Assembly: GCF_005222815.1 (NCBI RefSeq)
Contig: NZ_STGB01000004.1
Location: 620,001 to 684,000 of the forward strand
DNA from: Roseomonas sp. AR75
GTDB lineage: Bacteria; Pseudomonadota; Alphaproteobacteria; Acetobacterales; Acetobacteraceae
Reading direction: 5' to 3'
Length of the DNA: 64,000 nucleotides
Shown here: positions 33,838-43,969 of the stretch, piece after piece
How the letters are laid out: each line of letters begins with the position of its first letter
Numbering within the stretch: position 1 is the stretch's first letter
Translations under genes and position numbers: made by a program
Notes under the pieces: model-generated
Database searches by the model: none
What the model was told of the DNA's origin: nothing
Seen by the model: the letters and a program-made list of their open reading frames with translations, nothing else

Positions 33838-35160
33838 TTACGCGGGGCCGTCACCCGCCGGCACGCTGTCCACCGCCGCGGCCAGCGCCTCCACGGCGGC
33901 GCGGATATCCGCCTCCTCATGGGCGGAGGAGAGGAAGAAGCGCAGCCGCGCCGCGCCTTCTGGCACCGCGGGGAACACGATCGGCAGCGCGTTCACGCCA
34001 CGCTCCAGCAGCGCCGCGGAGACGCGCGCGGCGCGTACGGAACTGCCGAGCACCACCGGCACGATGCCGAGGCCGGCGGAGTCTCCCGTGTCGAAGCCGC
34101 GCGCGCGGCAGAGATCGCGCAGCAGCCGCGCATTGGCCTGCAACCGCGCCACGCGCTCCGGCTCGGCGTGCAGGATGTCGAGCGCGGCGGCGGCGGAGGC
34201 GGCGAGCGGCGGCGGCAGGCCGACCGAATAGACGAAGCCAGGCGCGGTGTGGCGCAGCCAGTCCACCAGCTCGGCGCGCCCGGCGACATAGCCGCCGCAG
34301 GCGCAAAGCGTCTTGGAGAGCGTGCCCATCCAGATATCGACCTCGGCCGGGTCCACGCCCGCCGCCTCGAAGGCGCCCTTGCCGGTGGCGCCGACCACGC
34401 CGAGGCCGTGCGCGTCGTCCACCATCAGCCATGCGTCGTGCTTGCGCGCCATCCGCACGAAGGCGGCGAGGTCCGGCACGTCGCCATCCATGGAATAGTG
34501 GCCCTCGACCACCAGCAGCGCGCGCTGCGCGCCGCGGCGCGCAGCCCGCAACTCGCGCTCCGCCGCCGCGGCGTCGTTGTGTGCGAAGGGCACGCGCCGC
34601 GCGCCGGACAGCCGCGCGCCCTCGACGCAGGAATTGTGGATCGCCGCGTCATGCACGATCACGTCGCGCGGCCCCATCAGATGGCCGATCAGCGTGACGT
34701 TGGTCGCGTGGCCGCTGACGAAGGCGAGCGCCGCCTCGACGCCGTAATGCGCGGCGAGCTTGCGTTCCAGCGCGCCATGCACCGGCCGTTCCCCGGAGAC
34801 GAGGCGGGAGGCGGAGGCGGAGATGCCGTAGCGCCCCATCGCCTCGGCCGCTGCCGTATGCAGCCGCGGATCGCCGTTCAGCCCGACATAGTCATAGCTG
34901 CCGAAATTGATGACCTCGCGGTTGCCGATCAGGCTGCGCGCGCCGGCAATGCCCTCATGCTGGCGGAAGAACGGGCTCTCGATGCCGAGCGCATCCATCG
35001 CGTCGCGCACCAGGCCCCAATCCTTGACGTTCTGGATCGCGCCGAAGCCGCGCGGGTCCGACGCGGCCTGCGCCTCCTGCCCTTCGCGGCGGCGGGCGAG
35101 GCGCTGGACCAGGGCGAGCCGGGCAGTGGTGGAAAGTCCGAAGGCCTGGCCTCTGCCCAT
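33838..35160 (-). CDS. Alpha-oxoamine synthase family PLP enzyme, partner of the PKS
   Basis: 440 residues, the fold of serine palmitoyltransferase, 8-amino-7-oxononanoate synthase and 2-amino-3-ketobutyrate CoA ligase. NFGSYDYVGLNGDPRL near 85, SASASRLVSGERPVHGALE near 114, VDDAHGLGVVG at 247-257 and GTLSKTLCACGGYVAG with the PLP-binding Lys at 283 are visible. The enzyme condenses an acyl thioester with an amino acid and releases CO2, producing an alpha-amino ketone. It lies 22 bases after the polyketide synthase gene in the same direction, so it may release the PKS chain. An 80-residue N-terminal extension precedes the catalytic core. Confidence 0.92.
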   Translation of the reverse strand: MGRGQAFGLSTTARLALVQRLARRREGQEAQAASDPRGFGAIQNVKDWGLVRDAMDALGIESPFFRQHEGIAGARSLIGNREVINFGSYDYVGLNGDPRLHTAAAEAMGRYGISASASRLVSGERPVHGALERKLAAHYGVEAALAFVSGHATNVTLIGHLMGPRDVIVHDAAIHNSCVEGARLSGARRVPFAHNDAAAAERELRAARRGAQRALLVVEGHYSMDGDVPDLAAFVRMARKHDAWLMVDDAHGLGVVGATGKGAFEAAGVDPAEVDIWMGTLSKTLCACGGYVAGRAELVDWLRHTAPGFVYSVGLPPPLAASAAAALDILHAEPERVARLQANARLLRDLCRARGFDTGDSAGLGIVPVVLGSSVRAARVSAALLERGVNALPIVFPAVPEGAARLRFFLSSAHEEADIRAAVEALAAAVDSVPAGDGPA

Positions 35161-35182
35161 CCCGCGCGACCTGCTCCTTTGT

Positions 35183-38100
35183 CTATCCGGCCTCGCGCAG
35201 ATCCTGCTGCGACGGCTCGAAGGTTTCCATCAGCACGGCGATCGTGGCCTCCTCGGCCGCGGGCGCCAGCACCGCTCCCGCGATCTGCCGCGCCAGGGCG
35301 GCGACCGTCAACTCCTCGGACAGGCCGGCGATCGGCACCTGGCGCTTCAGCCGCGATTCCAGCGCGCCGCGCAGCTCCAGCGCGCCGAGGCTGTCGAGGC
35401 CGAGGCCGGTGACGGGGGATTCGGCGGAGATCGCCTCGGCGGGCAGGCGCAGGATGCGGCCGATCTCCTCCTGCACCAGGCGCTGGATGGTCGCCTCGGC
35501 TTCCTCGCGCGGCATGGCGGCAAGGCGGGCGCGCAGGTCGCCATCGCCCGCGCCGCTGTCCTCCGCGGCGAGCGCGGAAAACATCGGCTCCTCCATCACC
35601 GGCAGGCGCAGGCGGGTGCCGGCACCGGCCAGCCGCGCGAGGATCGGCGCGGCATGCGGCGCGGCGAGCAGCGCCGGCAGGGCGGAGAGCGCCTGCTCCG
35701 CGGTCATCGCCTCGACGCCGAGGCGGCGATGCAGCGCCTCGGCCTTGTCGGCATCCGCGGCGAGCATGCCGACATCGCCGATCGGCCCCCAGGCCACGGC
35801 GAGCGCGGGCCTGCCAGCGGCGCGGCGGCGCCGAGCGAGCGCTTCCAGCGCGGCATTGGCGGCGACGTAATTGCCCTGGCCGGGATTGCCGAAGGCGGTG
35901 GTGGCGGAGCCGAACAGCAGGAACAGGCGCAACGGATCGCTCGCGGTCAGCCGGTCCAGCGCCTCTGCCGCGCCCAGCTTCGGCCCCAGCACCTGCCGGA
36001 ATTTCTGCTCGTCCATCGCGAGCGCCGCGCCATCGGCCAGCACGCCCGCGGCATGCACCACGCCGCCGATCGGATGCGCCTTGCGGATGCGCGCGAGCGT
36101 CGCCTCCAGCGCCGCGGCATCGGCGACGTCGCAGGCATGGATCGCCGCCTGCGCCCCGAGTTCCCCGAGTTCGCGCAGCGCGTCGGAATCCTCGATGCGG
36201 CGGCGGCCGATCAGGGCGAGGTGCTTCACGCCCTGCCGCGCCAGCCATTTCGCGCAGGCCAGGCCGAAGCCGCGCGTGCCGCCGGTGACGACCACCACCT
36301 GCTCCGGCTCCGGCAGCCACGGAGTGGTGGCGGCGGCTTCGCGCGGCGCGGGCGGGCGGATCACCAGCTTGCCGACATGCGCCGAGGCCTGGAGCGTGCG
36401 GAACGCCGCCTCCACCTCCTCCGGCCCGAAGACCGAGAGCGGCAGCGGTCGGAAGGTGCCGTCGCGCAGCCCCTCAGTGATGCGGGCGAGCAGCCGCGCG
36501 GCGAGCGCCGGCCTGGCGCGCGGCAGTTCGTCCACGTCCACCGCGTAGTAGGTGGCGTTGCGCCGCAGCGGGCGCAGCGGGGCGCGGCGGTTCTCCACGA
36601 AGTCGCGCTTGCCGAGTTCGACGAAGCGGCCGAAGGGCTTGGTCAGTGCCAGGCTGCGCTCCATCGCCTCGCCGGCCAGCGAGTTCAGCACCACGTCCAC
36701 GCCCTCCGGCCATTCGGCACGCAGCGCGTCGGCGAAGCCGGGGTCGCGGCTGTCCAGCACCAGGTCGGCGCCGGCGGCACGCAGGAAGGCGCGCTTGGCA
36801 GCGCTGCCCGCGGTCATCGCCACGCGCGCGCCGTTCGCCTGCGCCACCTGCAGCGCCGCGAGGCCGACGGCACCGGCTCCGCCATGGATCAGCACTGTCT
36901 CCTCGGGCTGGAGACGCGCGCATTCCTCCAGCGCGTAGACCGCGGTGAGGAAGGCGACGGGGATCGTCGCCGCCTGTTCGGGCGTCAGTCCTTCGGGCAG
37001 CCGCGCCAGCGCCTCCACCCGGGTGATGGCGCGCGCCGCGAGGGCGGCCGGCGCCACGCCGAACACCCGCGCGCCGGGGCGCAGCGCGACGCCCGGCCCC
37101 GCGGCTTCCACGACGCCGGCGCATTCCATGCCGAGAGTCGGCCCGGCGAAACCGGCTTCCAGTACTTCCTCCGGCAGCAGCCCCTGCGCCCACATCAGGT
37201 CGCGGAAGTTCAGCCCCGCCGCCTCGACCCGGATCGCCACTTCGCCGGGGCCCGGGCGGCGCCGCGCGGCCGCTTCCCAGCGCAGCGTGCCGAGCCGGCC
37301 GGGTTGCGCGATGCCAAGGGCGAGCGGACCGGCAGGCGGCGGCGCGAGGAGGCCCGGCAGCAGGCGCGGCACCAGCCGGCCGGTGGCGGCGAGGCTCGCT
37401 TCCGGCTCGGCGGACTTGGCGTCGAGCTCCGCGGCCAGCCGCCGTGCCGCGGCGGAGGCCGGCATGTCCGGTGCGAGATCCACGCGGCGCGGCCTCAGCG
37501 CCGGCATCTCGTTGGCCAGCACGCGCAGAAGCCCGAGCGCGGCGGCACCTGCGGGGCGATGGGTGGCTTCCGCCGGCTGCGCGCCGCCCTGCGTCACGGC
37601 GACGAACTCCGCTGCGCTTCCGGCGGCGGCATTGGCCAGCGCCACCAGCCCCGCAAGCGTCGCCGCCAGGTCGGGCGACTCCGGCGCGAGCAGCGCGATC
37701 ACCCGCGCACCCGCCAGTGCTCGCGGAGCCGGAGCCGGGCCGAAGGGCAGCCGTTCGGGCGCCGAAGCACCGGCGGCGAGGCGTGCGGCGAGCGCAGCCG
37801 CGAGCTTCTCGGCGCCCGGCTCGGCCACCAGGATGGATCGCGAAGCCGCGGGCGGCGCGGCGGCCGGCGGCGGCGGCGCCTCGGCGCCCAGCAGCACCGC
37901 GGGCCAGGGCGCGCAGGTCAGCGCCTCTGCCACGCCGGCGCGGTAGCCGGCCTCGTCCAGCCGGTTCAGCCACAGCGCCGCATCCGGCAGCGCGCCGCCT
38001 TCCGAGCCGCCGGCCGGATCGGGCCCGAGCCCGGTCCACCAGGCCGGGTCCTGGCCGCAGACGAAGGTCCAGACGCGGCCGGGGGTCGGTTCGGCCAGCA

Positions 38101-41100
38101 GCAGCGCACCGCCTTCGGCGAGCGCCGGGCGCACCGTGGCGGGCAGGCGCGCGCCAAGCCGCGTCCGCGCAGCGGCAGCCAGGCCGAGCACCACATCGGC
38201 CGGGCCGGGCGGCGGCGCCTCGCCGCGCGGGTCCCAGGCGGCGGACTCCAACGCCATGCCCGCAGGGGCTTCCGGCAGGGCCAGCCGTGCTTCGCCGGCC
38301 GCGATATACTCCACCCGGCGACCAAGCGGGGCGAGTCGCGCCAGCACGCGCCGCGCCAGCAAGTCGCCGGCGGCGCCCACTTCCAGGATGCGCAGCGGCC
38401 GGGCTTCCGGCCAGGAGGCCGCGAGCCCTGCCACGGCGGCGGCCAGCGCATCGGCCAGGGCGCTGAAGGCCGCGCCCGACAGCGGCGGCGGCGCGACCGG
38501 GCGCGGCATGCCGCGCAGCGCTTCCGGCACGCGCTCCGCGGCCTCCGCGATCCAGGCGAGGTCGAGGGCGAGGTCGGGATGCTCCGCCAGCACGGAGCGC
38601 CAGATCTCGGCGGATGGCGGCAGGCCGCTCTCCGGCAGCAGCCGGAAGCCGCGCGGACCGGATTCCGCGGCGCCATCCTCCACCAGCGACAGCCGCAGGA
38701 AGGCGAGATAGGCCGCGGCGGACGGCGCGGCGGCGAGCAGCGGCACCTCCTGCGCGGCGGCAGCGACATGCGCTTCCAGCAGCAGTGCGGCTTCCGCCAG
38801 GTCGCGTTGCGCCGCCTGCTCCTTCGCCGCGGCGATCGCCGGCGGCAGGGCGGGCAGCGGCGGCGGGCCTTCGGGGGCGGGGATAAGTTCGATGCGGGCG
38901 GCGGCGTCCAGCGGGTCGGCCGCGCCGGGCAGCGGGATGCGCTGGAACACCACGCCGTCCAGCCGCGCGACGACGCGACCGGCGCCATCGCGCAGCACGC
39001 AATCCGCCGCCGCCGAGCGCACGCCGCGTCGCATCAGCGCGATCTCGGCCGAGGCCGCCGGGGCAGCCGCGGTGGCGGCGACGAGCCGCCCGGCCTTCAC
39101 CGGCACCAACCCAACGCCGGGCGGCAGCGCCGCGGGATCGAGCAGCGCGAAGAGCCCCTGGAACGCCCCGTCCAGCCGCGCCGGATGCAGCACGAAGTCT
39201 TCGTCCGTGGGCGCCGCGTCCGGGAGGGTGAGGCGCACCAGGGCGCGGTCGCCTTCCGCCTGCACGGACTCGACGGTGGCAAAGGCGTCCGCATAGGTCA
39301 GGCCCAGCATGGCGGCACGCGCCCGCACCGCCTCGCCCGGCAGGGGCGCGCCGGCCGCCGGCGCGCTGGGCGCGACCTCCAGCGCGGCCTGCGCCACCGG
39401 CCGCACCTCGCCCAGCGCATGCAGCGTCCAGGCCTCCTCGGCCAGGCGACGCCGGCTTTCCAGCCGGAAGGCGCCATCGGCGTCCAGCGTGCTGCGGACC
39501 TCCCGCGCCACATCCGGCTCCAGCATCAGCGGCCGCAGGATGCGGAACTCCGCCGCTTCCAGCGCGGCCGCATCCGGATGCTGCGCGCGGCCGGCGGCGA
39601 GCGCCATGTCCAGCATCGCCGCAGCCGGCAGCACCGCATCGGCACCGAGCCGATGATCCGCCAGCCAGGGCTCCAGCGCCGTGTCCAGGATGCGTGTCCA
39701 GACGCCCGGCTCCGCGCCGCGGCGGAAGCCGAGCATGGGATGGTCCAGCGCCGGCTCGGTCAGCCGGGCGCCCTCGGCGGTGGTCGCCTGCACGTAGCGC
39801 TGGCGGTCGAAGGGGGTCAGGGGCAGCCGCCGCTCGGCCGCGCCGGCGAAGGCGGGGCCGCCGCGCGGATCGGCGCCGGCCTGCACCGCACGGTCCGCGA
39901 TGAGGGCGAAGGGATCTTCGTGGGTGTCCGCATCGCGGCGCGAGAGGCTTGCGAGCTGGGCCGCTTCCGTCCCAACGGCGCGCGCGGTGTCGCGCAGATA
40001 GGATTGCAGCACCGGATGCGGGCCGATCTCGAGGAAGATCCGCGCGCCCTGCTCCTGCGCGGCGCGCACCGCCGCCTCGAAGCGCACGGGTTCGCGCAGG
40101 TTGCGCCACCAATAGGCGGCATCGGCCTCGCCGGCCTCGAGCGCCGCGCCTGTGACGGTCGAGAACATCGGCCGCGCCGGCGCGCCGCAGCGGAGCCCGG
40201 ACAGATCTTCGAGCAGCGCCTCCCGCACAGGGTCCATGGCCGCGCTGTGGAAGGCGTAGTCGAGGTCGAGCGGCACGAAGACATGCCGTCGCGCCTCGGC
40301 CGCCTGGCGCACGCGTTCCAGCGCCTCGGCCGGGCCGGCCAGCGTGAAGGCGCCGGGCGCGTTGCGCGCCGCGATCTCCACGCCTTCGGCGGCGGCCAGC
40401 GCCTCGGCTTCGTCCGGTGGGGCGTTGAGCGCGGCCATGCGGCCGATGCCGCGCCGCGCATGCTGGTGTCGGCTGCGCGCGACGACGAGCCGCGCCGCTT
40501 CCGGCAGGTCGAGTAGCCCCGCGGCATGCGCGGCGGCGACCTCGCCCACCGAATGGCCGAGCACCATCTCCGGCACGATGCCCTGCGCCGCCAGCGCCGG
40601 CAGCATCGCCACCTGGATCGCGAAGAGCAGCGGTTGTGCCACGTCGGTCGCCGCCAGCGCCTCGGCCGTGACGCCGGCCTCGATGCTGGCGAAGGGTGAC
40701 CAGCCCAGCAGGGGGGCGAGCGCCGCGTCGGCCGCGCGCAGCCCGTCGCGGAAGGCGGCGGAGTTTCGCAGCGCCTGCTGCGCCATGCCCGCATGCTGCG
40801 CGCCATTGCCGCTGAAGACGAAGCAGAGCCCGCCGGAGACGGCGGCCGAGGCGGGACCTCCCTCGCGCCAGGCGGCCAGCGCGCCACGCAGCGATGCGAC
40901 ATCCGCGGCGCGCAGCGCCAGCCGCCAGGGCAGCAGGTCACGATGCCGCGCCACGCCGCGTGCCAGCGCCGCGGCCTGCCTTCCATCGGCTCCGTCCAGC
41001 CGCGCTTCCCAGCGCTGGGCCAGGGCCTTGAGCGCGGCGGCGGAGCGCGCCGAGATCACCAGCGGCGGCATCGCGCGCGACGCTGCGCTGCGCCCGCGTT

Positions 41101-42418
41101 TCGGCTTCGGCGCGGACCCGAGCAGCGCGCAGGCATTGGTCCCGCCGAAGCCGAAGGAATTGACGCCCGCCAGCGCATCGGCCGGCGCGTCCAGGGCCTC
41201 GGTCTGCGCGGGGACGCGGATGTTGAGTCTGTCGAAGGAGATCTGCGGGTTGGGCTCGCCCTGGTGCAGCGTCGCGGGGGCGCGGCGCTTCTCCAGCACC
41301 AGCATCGCTTTGAGCAGCCCGGCGATGCCGGAGGCCGGCTCCAGATGGCCGATATTCGTCTTCACGGAGCCGACCGGCAGCGGCGCGGCGCGGCGCGATG
41401 CGGCGGCCTGCCCGATCGCCCAGGCCTCGGCCGGATCGCCTGCCTGGGTGCCGGTGCCATGCGCCTCGAAATACGCCAGGCGGTCGGGCGCAACGCCCGC
41501 CTCCGCCATCACCTGCCGGATCAGCCGCGCCTGCGCCTCCCGGTTCGGCAGGGCCAGGCCGATGGTGCGGCCGGCGCTGTTCACCCCGGTGGCGTGGATC
41601 ACGCCGCGCACAAGGTCGCCGTCGCGTAGCGCGGCGTCGAGCGGCTTCAGGAGCAGCGCGCCCGCACCCTCCGCCCGCACATAGCCATCGGCCAGCGCCG
41701 AGAAGGCGCGGCAGCGACCGGTAGGCGACAGCATGCCGGCGCGGGAGAAGCCGACGAAGGCGTAGGGCGAGAGCAGCAACTGCACCCCCGCCGCGATCGC
41801 TGCCGGGATGCGCCCCTCCGCCAGCGCCCGGCAGGCGGCGTGCAGCGCGACGAGGGAGGAGGAGCAGGCGGTGTCGATCGTCTCCGCCGGGCCGCGCAGG
41901 TCGAACACGTTGGTCAGCCGGTTCGCCAGGATCGAGAGCGCGTTGCCCGTCATGAAGTAGCGGTCGCCGCCCGAGGGATCCTGCAGGCGCAGTTCGCCGT
42001 AATCGGTGGAGGAACCGCCGATGAAGACGCCGACCTCCTGCCCGGCGAGGGTGGAAGGCCGCCAGCCGGCATCCTCGATGGCGCCCTGCGTCACCTCCAG
42101 CAGCAGGCGCTGCTGCGGGTCCATCTCCTGCGCCTCGCGCGGGGAGATGCCGAAGGCGGCGGCGTCGAAGCCGTGCGCGTCGCCGATATGGCCGGCCGCG
42201 AAGGTGTAGCTGCGGCCGGGCTCGCCACGCCGCGGATGGAAGAAGGCGGCCTGGTTGAAGCGGTCCGCCGGCAGCGTGGTCACGGCGTCGGTGCCGGCGT
42301 CCAGCAGCGTCCAGAACGCGTCCAGGTCCGGCGCCCCCGGCAGGCGGCAGGCCGCGCCGACGATGGCGATGGGCATGGGTTCGGCAGCCGCCCGGGGGCG
42401 GCGACGGGGAGGCGCCAT
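35183..42418 (-). CDS. Reducing type I polyketide synthase, one module (KS-AT-DH-psiMT-ER-KR-ACP)
   Basis: 2411 residues. KS about 16-440 with DTACSSS (Cys185), EAHGTGT (His320) and KTNIGHLE (His358). AT about 530-830 with GHSVGE (Ser623) and YAFH at 721-724, closer to malonyl- than methylmalonyl-type. DH about 880-1160 with His922 and Asp1083. About 1280-1500 is methyltransferase-like but the SAM loop reads EVGAAGDLLAR, probably inactive; about 1525-1695 resembles a structural KR half. ER about 1710-2015 with LIHGGAGAVG. KR about 2038-2260 with TGGTRGFG, Ser2171 and Tyr2184. ACP about 2310-2390 with LGLDSLG (Ser2343). There is no thioesterase, so release must use another protein. All reductive domains look active, so the product is expected to be a saturated chain built iteratively, analogous to fungal highly reducing enzymes. 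Confidence 0.95.
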   Translation of the reverse strand: MAPPRRRPRAAAEPMPIAIVGAACRLPGAPDLDAFWTLLDAGTDAVTTLPADRFNQAAFFHPRRGEPGRSYTFAAGHIGDAHGFDAAAFGISPREAQEMDPQQRLLLEVTQGAIEDAGWRPSTLAGQEVGVFIGGSSTDYGELRLQDPSGGDRYFMTGNALSILANRLTNVFDLRGPAETIDTACSSSLVALHAACRALAEGRIPAAIAAGVQLLLSPYAFVGFSRAGMLSPTGRCRAFSALADGYVRAEGAGALLLKPLDAALRDGDLVRGVIHATGVNSAGRTIGLALPNREAQARLIRQVMAEAGVAPDRLAYFEAHGTGTQAGDPAEAWAIGQAAASRRAAPLPVGSVKTNIGHLEPASGIAGLLKAMLVLEKRRAPATLHQGEPNPQISFDRLNIRVPAQTEALDAPADALAGVNSFGFGGTNACALLGSAPKPKRGRSAASRAMPPLVISARSAAALKALAQRWEARLDGADGRQAAALARGVARHRDLLPWRLALRAADVASLRGALAAWREGGPASAAVSGGLCFVFSGNGAQHAGMAQQALRNSAAFRDGLRAADAALAPLLGWSPFASIEAGVTAEALAATDVAQPLLFAIQVAMLPALAAQGIVPEMVLGHSVGEVAAAHAAGLLDLPEAARLVVARSRHQHARRGIGRMAALNAPPDEAEALAAAEGVEIAARNAPGAFTLAGPAEALERVRQAAEARRHVFVPLDLDYAFHSAAMDPVREALLEDLSGLRCGAPARPMFSTVTGAALEAGEADAAYWWRNLREPVRFEAAVRAAQEQGARIFLEIGPHPVLQSYLRDTARAVGTEAAQLASLSRRDADTHEDPFALIADRAVQAGADPRGGPAFAGAAERRLPLTPFDRQRYVQATTAEGARLTEPALDHPMLGFRRGAEPGVWTRILDTALEPWLADHRLGADAVLPAAAMLDMALAAGRAQHPDAAALEAAEFRILRPLMLEPDVAREVRSTLDADGAFRLESRRRLAEEAWTLHALGEVRPVAQAALEVAPSAPAAGAPLPGEAVRARAAMLGLTYADAFATVESVQAEGDRALVRLTLPDAAPTDEDFVLHPARLDGAFQGLFALLDPAALPPGVGLVPVKAGRLVAATAAAPAASAEIALMRRGVRSAAADCVLRDGAGRVVARLDGVVFQRIPLPGAADPLDAAARIELIPAPEGPPPLPALPPAIAAAKEQAAQRDLAEAALLLEAHVAAAAQEVPLLAAAPSAAAYLAFLRLSLVEDGAAESGPRGFRLLPESGLPPSAEIWRSVLAEHPDLALDLAWIAEAAERVPEALRGMPRPVAPPPLSGAAFSALADALAAAVAGLAASWPEARPLRILEVGAAGDLLARRVLARLAPLGRRVEYIAAGEARLALPEAPAGMALESAAWDPRGEAPPPGPADVVLGLAAAARTRLGARLPATVRPALAEGGALLLAEPTPGRVWTFVCGQDPAWWTGLGPDPAGGSEGGALPDAALWLNRLDEAGYRAGVAEALTCAPWPAVLLGAEAPPPPAAAPPAASRSILVAEPGAEKLAAALAARLAAGASAPERLPFGPAPAPRALAGARVIALLAPESPDLAATLAGLVALANAAAGSAAEFVAVTQGGAQPAEATHRPAGAAALGLLRVLANEMPALRPRRVDLAPDMPASAAARRLAAELDAKSAEPEASLAATGRLVPRLLPGLLAPPPAGPLALGIAQPGRLGTLRWEAAARRRPGPGEVAIRVEAAGLNFRDLMWAQGLLPEEVLEAGFAGPTLGMECAGVVEAAGPGVALRPGARVFGVAPAALAARAITRVEALARLPEGLTPEQAATIPVAFLTAVYALEECARLQPEETVLIHGGAGAVGLAALQVAQANGARVAMTAGSAAKRAFLRAAGADLVLDSRDPGFADALRAEWPEGVDVVLNSLAGEAMERSLALTKPFGRFVELGKRDFVENRRAPLRPLRRNATYYAVDVDELPRARPALAARLLARITEGLRDGTFRPLPLSVFGPEEVEAAFRTLQASAHVGKLVIRPPAPREAAATTPWLPEPEQVVVVTGGTRGFGLACAKWLARQGVKHLALIGRRRIEDSDALRELGELGAQAAIHACDVADAAALEATLARIRKAHPIGGVVHAAGVLADGAALAMDEQKFRQVLGPKLGAAEALDRLTASDPLRLFLLFGSATTAFGNPGQGNYVAANAALEALARRRRAAGRPALAVAWGPIGDVGMLAADADKAEALHRRLGVEAMTAEQALSALPALLAAPHAAPILARLAGAGTRLRLPVMEEPMFSALAAEDSGAGDGDLRARLAAMPREEAEATIQRLVQEEIGRILRLPAEAISAESPVTGLGLDSLGALELRGALESRLKRQVPIAGLSEELTVAALARQIAGAVLAPAAEEATIAVLMETFEPSQQDLREAG

Positions 42419-42499
42419 CAGGCCGGTTCCGTCCGCGTCAGGGGCGGCCGGCGCGCAGCCGCGCGCGGCCCGGCCTTGCGGGAGGTGTCATGCCCGCGC

Positions 42500-43780
42500 T
42501 CACCCTGCCGGCTCGTGGTCGCGCGCGACGGGGCGCCGCGCCACGGGCACCGCCGGCGACGCGGGCAGGCGCTCCGGCGAGGGGCCCCGCACCAGGAGCT
42601 CCAGCAGCCGGTCCACTGCCTCGAAATGGTCGGACCAGGCGGGCGGCCTCCAGGCGCCGAGGCGGCCAAGCTGGGCGCGGCGCGCGCTGCTGTCCGAGCG
42701 GGCATAGTCCAGCACGCTGCTCCGCCAGGCCGGCCCGTCCAGCGGATCGAGATAATCCGGCACGCTGCCGCCCACCTCCCGCAGCGCCGCGAGGTCCGAG
42801 GCGATGGCCGGCACGCCGAGCGCCAGCGCCTCGGCCAGCGGCAGGCCGAAGCCCTCGGCGAAGGACGGGAAGAGCAAGGCGCGCGCGCCACGCAGCAGGG
42901 AGGCGACCTCGCGGTCCGGCAGGGCGCCCGTTTCCCGCACGAGTCCGTCGATGGCGGCGCAGCGCTCGAGCATGTCGAGCACGTTCTCGTTCTCCCAGCC
43001 GCGCCGTCCCACCACGACCAGGCGCGGCGCGGCGGGCCCCAGGGTCGCGGCGAACTGGCGCCACAGGTTCAGCAGCAGCAGGTGGTTCTTGCGCGGCTCG
43101 ATCGTGCCGAGCGCAACGAAATAGGGGCGCAGCGCGACCGGCGGCTCGTCCACGGCGGGCGGGCTGACGCCGAGCGGGGCGACGGCGATCGCCGGCGGGT
43201 TGGAGCGCCCTGCCAGCCAGGGCGTCAGCTCCGCGCCGGTGGCGGCGGAGTTCACCACGATCGCATCGGCAAGCGCGGCGGTGGTCGCGATCCGGCGGCG
43301 ATGCGTCTCGGCCACGCCGGCGCGGGCGAATTCGGGATGCTGCAGCGGGATCAGGTCGTGGATGAGCGGGATGAACCAGCAGCCCTGCCGGCGCAGCGCG
43401 GCGATCCGGGCCGGTCGTTCCAGCGCACGATGGGACACCAGCAGGAACGCCTTTGCGCCGGGCTTGCGCAGCAGCGCGACCAGCGCGCTGCGGCCGAAGG
43501 GCAGGGCGAGTCGCGCCCGGCGCGCCGCGGGTGCGGCGCTGCGGCCACCATGCAGCCAGCATTCTTCCAATGCGGCAACGAGGTCGGCCACAACCTGGCG
43601 TGGCAGTGCCGCGAATCCCAGCAGGGGCAACTCCGCGACGAAGGTGCAGTCACCATCCGGTTCCGACGACCAGCGGCGCGCATAGGCAAGCTCGACCCGG
43701 TCGATTCCCGTCGGTGCAGGCCGATGCGCGACGGTCAGAAGCCGGGAGATGTCAAGGATGACCTGCAACCGACCCCCCAA
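42500..43780 (-). CDS. Family-4 glycosyltransferase, first gene of the PKS operon
   Basis: 426 residues. ILDISRLLTVAHRPAPTGIDRVE at the start is the N-terminal motif of a GT4 group found in envelope-polysaccharide clusters. FVALGTIEPRKNHLLLLNLW near 230 and FPSFAEGFGLPLAEALALGVP near 315 give the donor site, with the EX7E motif. No membrane helix. It is followed by the PKS after 81 bases, so it is probably cotranscribed and may glycosylate the amino-lipid made by the PKS and oxoamine synthase; the acceptor is not known from sequence. Confidence 0.88.
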   Translation of the reverse strand: MGGRLQVILDISRLLTVAHRPAPTGIDRVELAYARRWSSEPDGDCTFVAELPLLGFAALPRQVVADLVAALEECWLHGGRSAAPAARRARLALPFGRSALVALLRKPGAKAFLLVSHRALERPARIAALRRQGCWFIPLIHDLIPLQHPEFARAGVAETHRRRIATTAALADAIVVNSAATGAELTPWLAGRSNPPAIAVAPLGVSPPAVDEPPVALRPYFVALGTIEPRKNHLLLLNLWRQFAATLGPAAPRLVVVGRRGWENENVLDMLERCAAIDGLVRETGALPDREVASLLRGARALLFPSFAEGFGLPLAEALALGVPAIASDLAALREVGGSVPDYLDPLDGPAWRSSVLDYARSDSSARRAQLGRLGAWRPPAWSDHFEAVDRLLELLVRGPSPERLPASPAVPVARRPVARDHEPAG

Positions 43781-43969
43781 AATCCCGTGAACACGGCGAC
43801 ATCATGTCAAAACATTCCAGTACCGTAGGCAAAACTCGCCTCCCGGGCTTGGACGGTCCAGTTTTTCTGACGCGTGGGGAGAGTATGCTACGCTGCGGCG
43901 CAACGATCAATCAAAGGTGCGTCATCGAATCCAACACACGCACCAGTTGTGACTTTGCAGCCCTGCGTG

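Noticed and set aside
33838..35160. Reading the oxoamine synthase as BioF for biotin synthesis
   Set aside because: No other biotin gene is present, and the gene sits in tandem with a PKS.
34907..40516. Open frame of 1869 codons on the plus strand opposite the PKS
   Set aside because: It lies antisense to clear PKS domains and its translation is Arg/Gly/His-rich without any family motif; it is a high-GC shadow.
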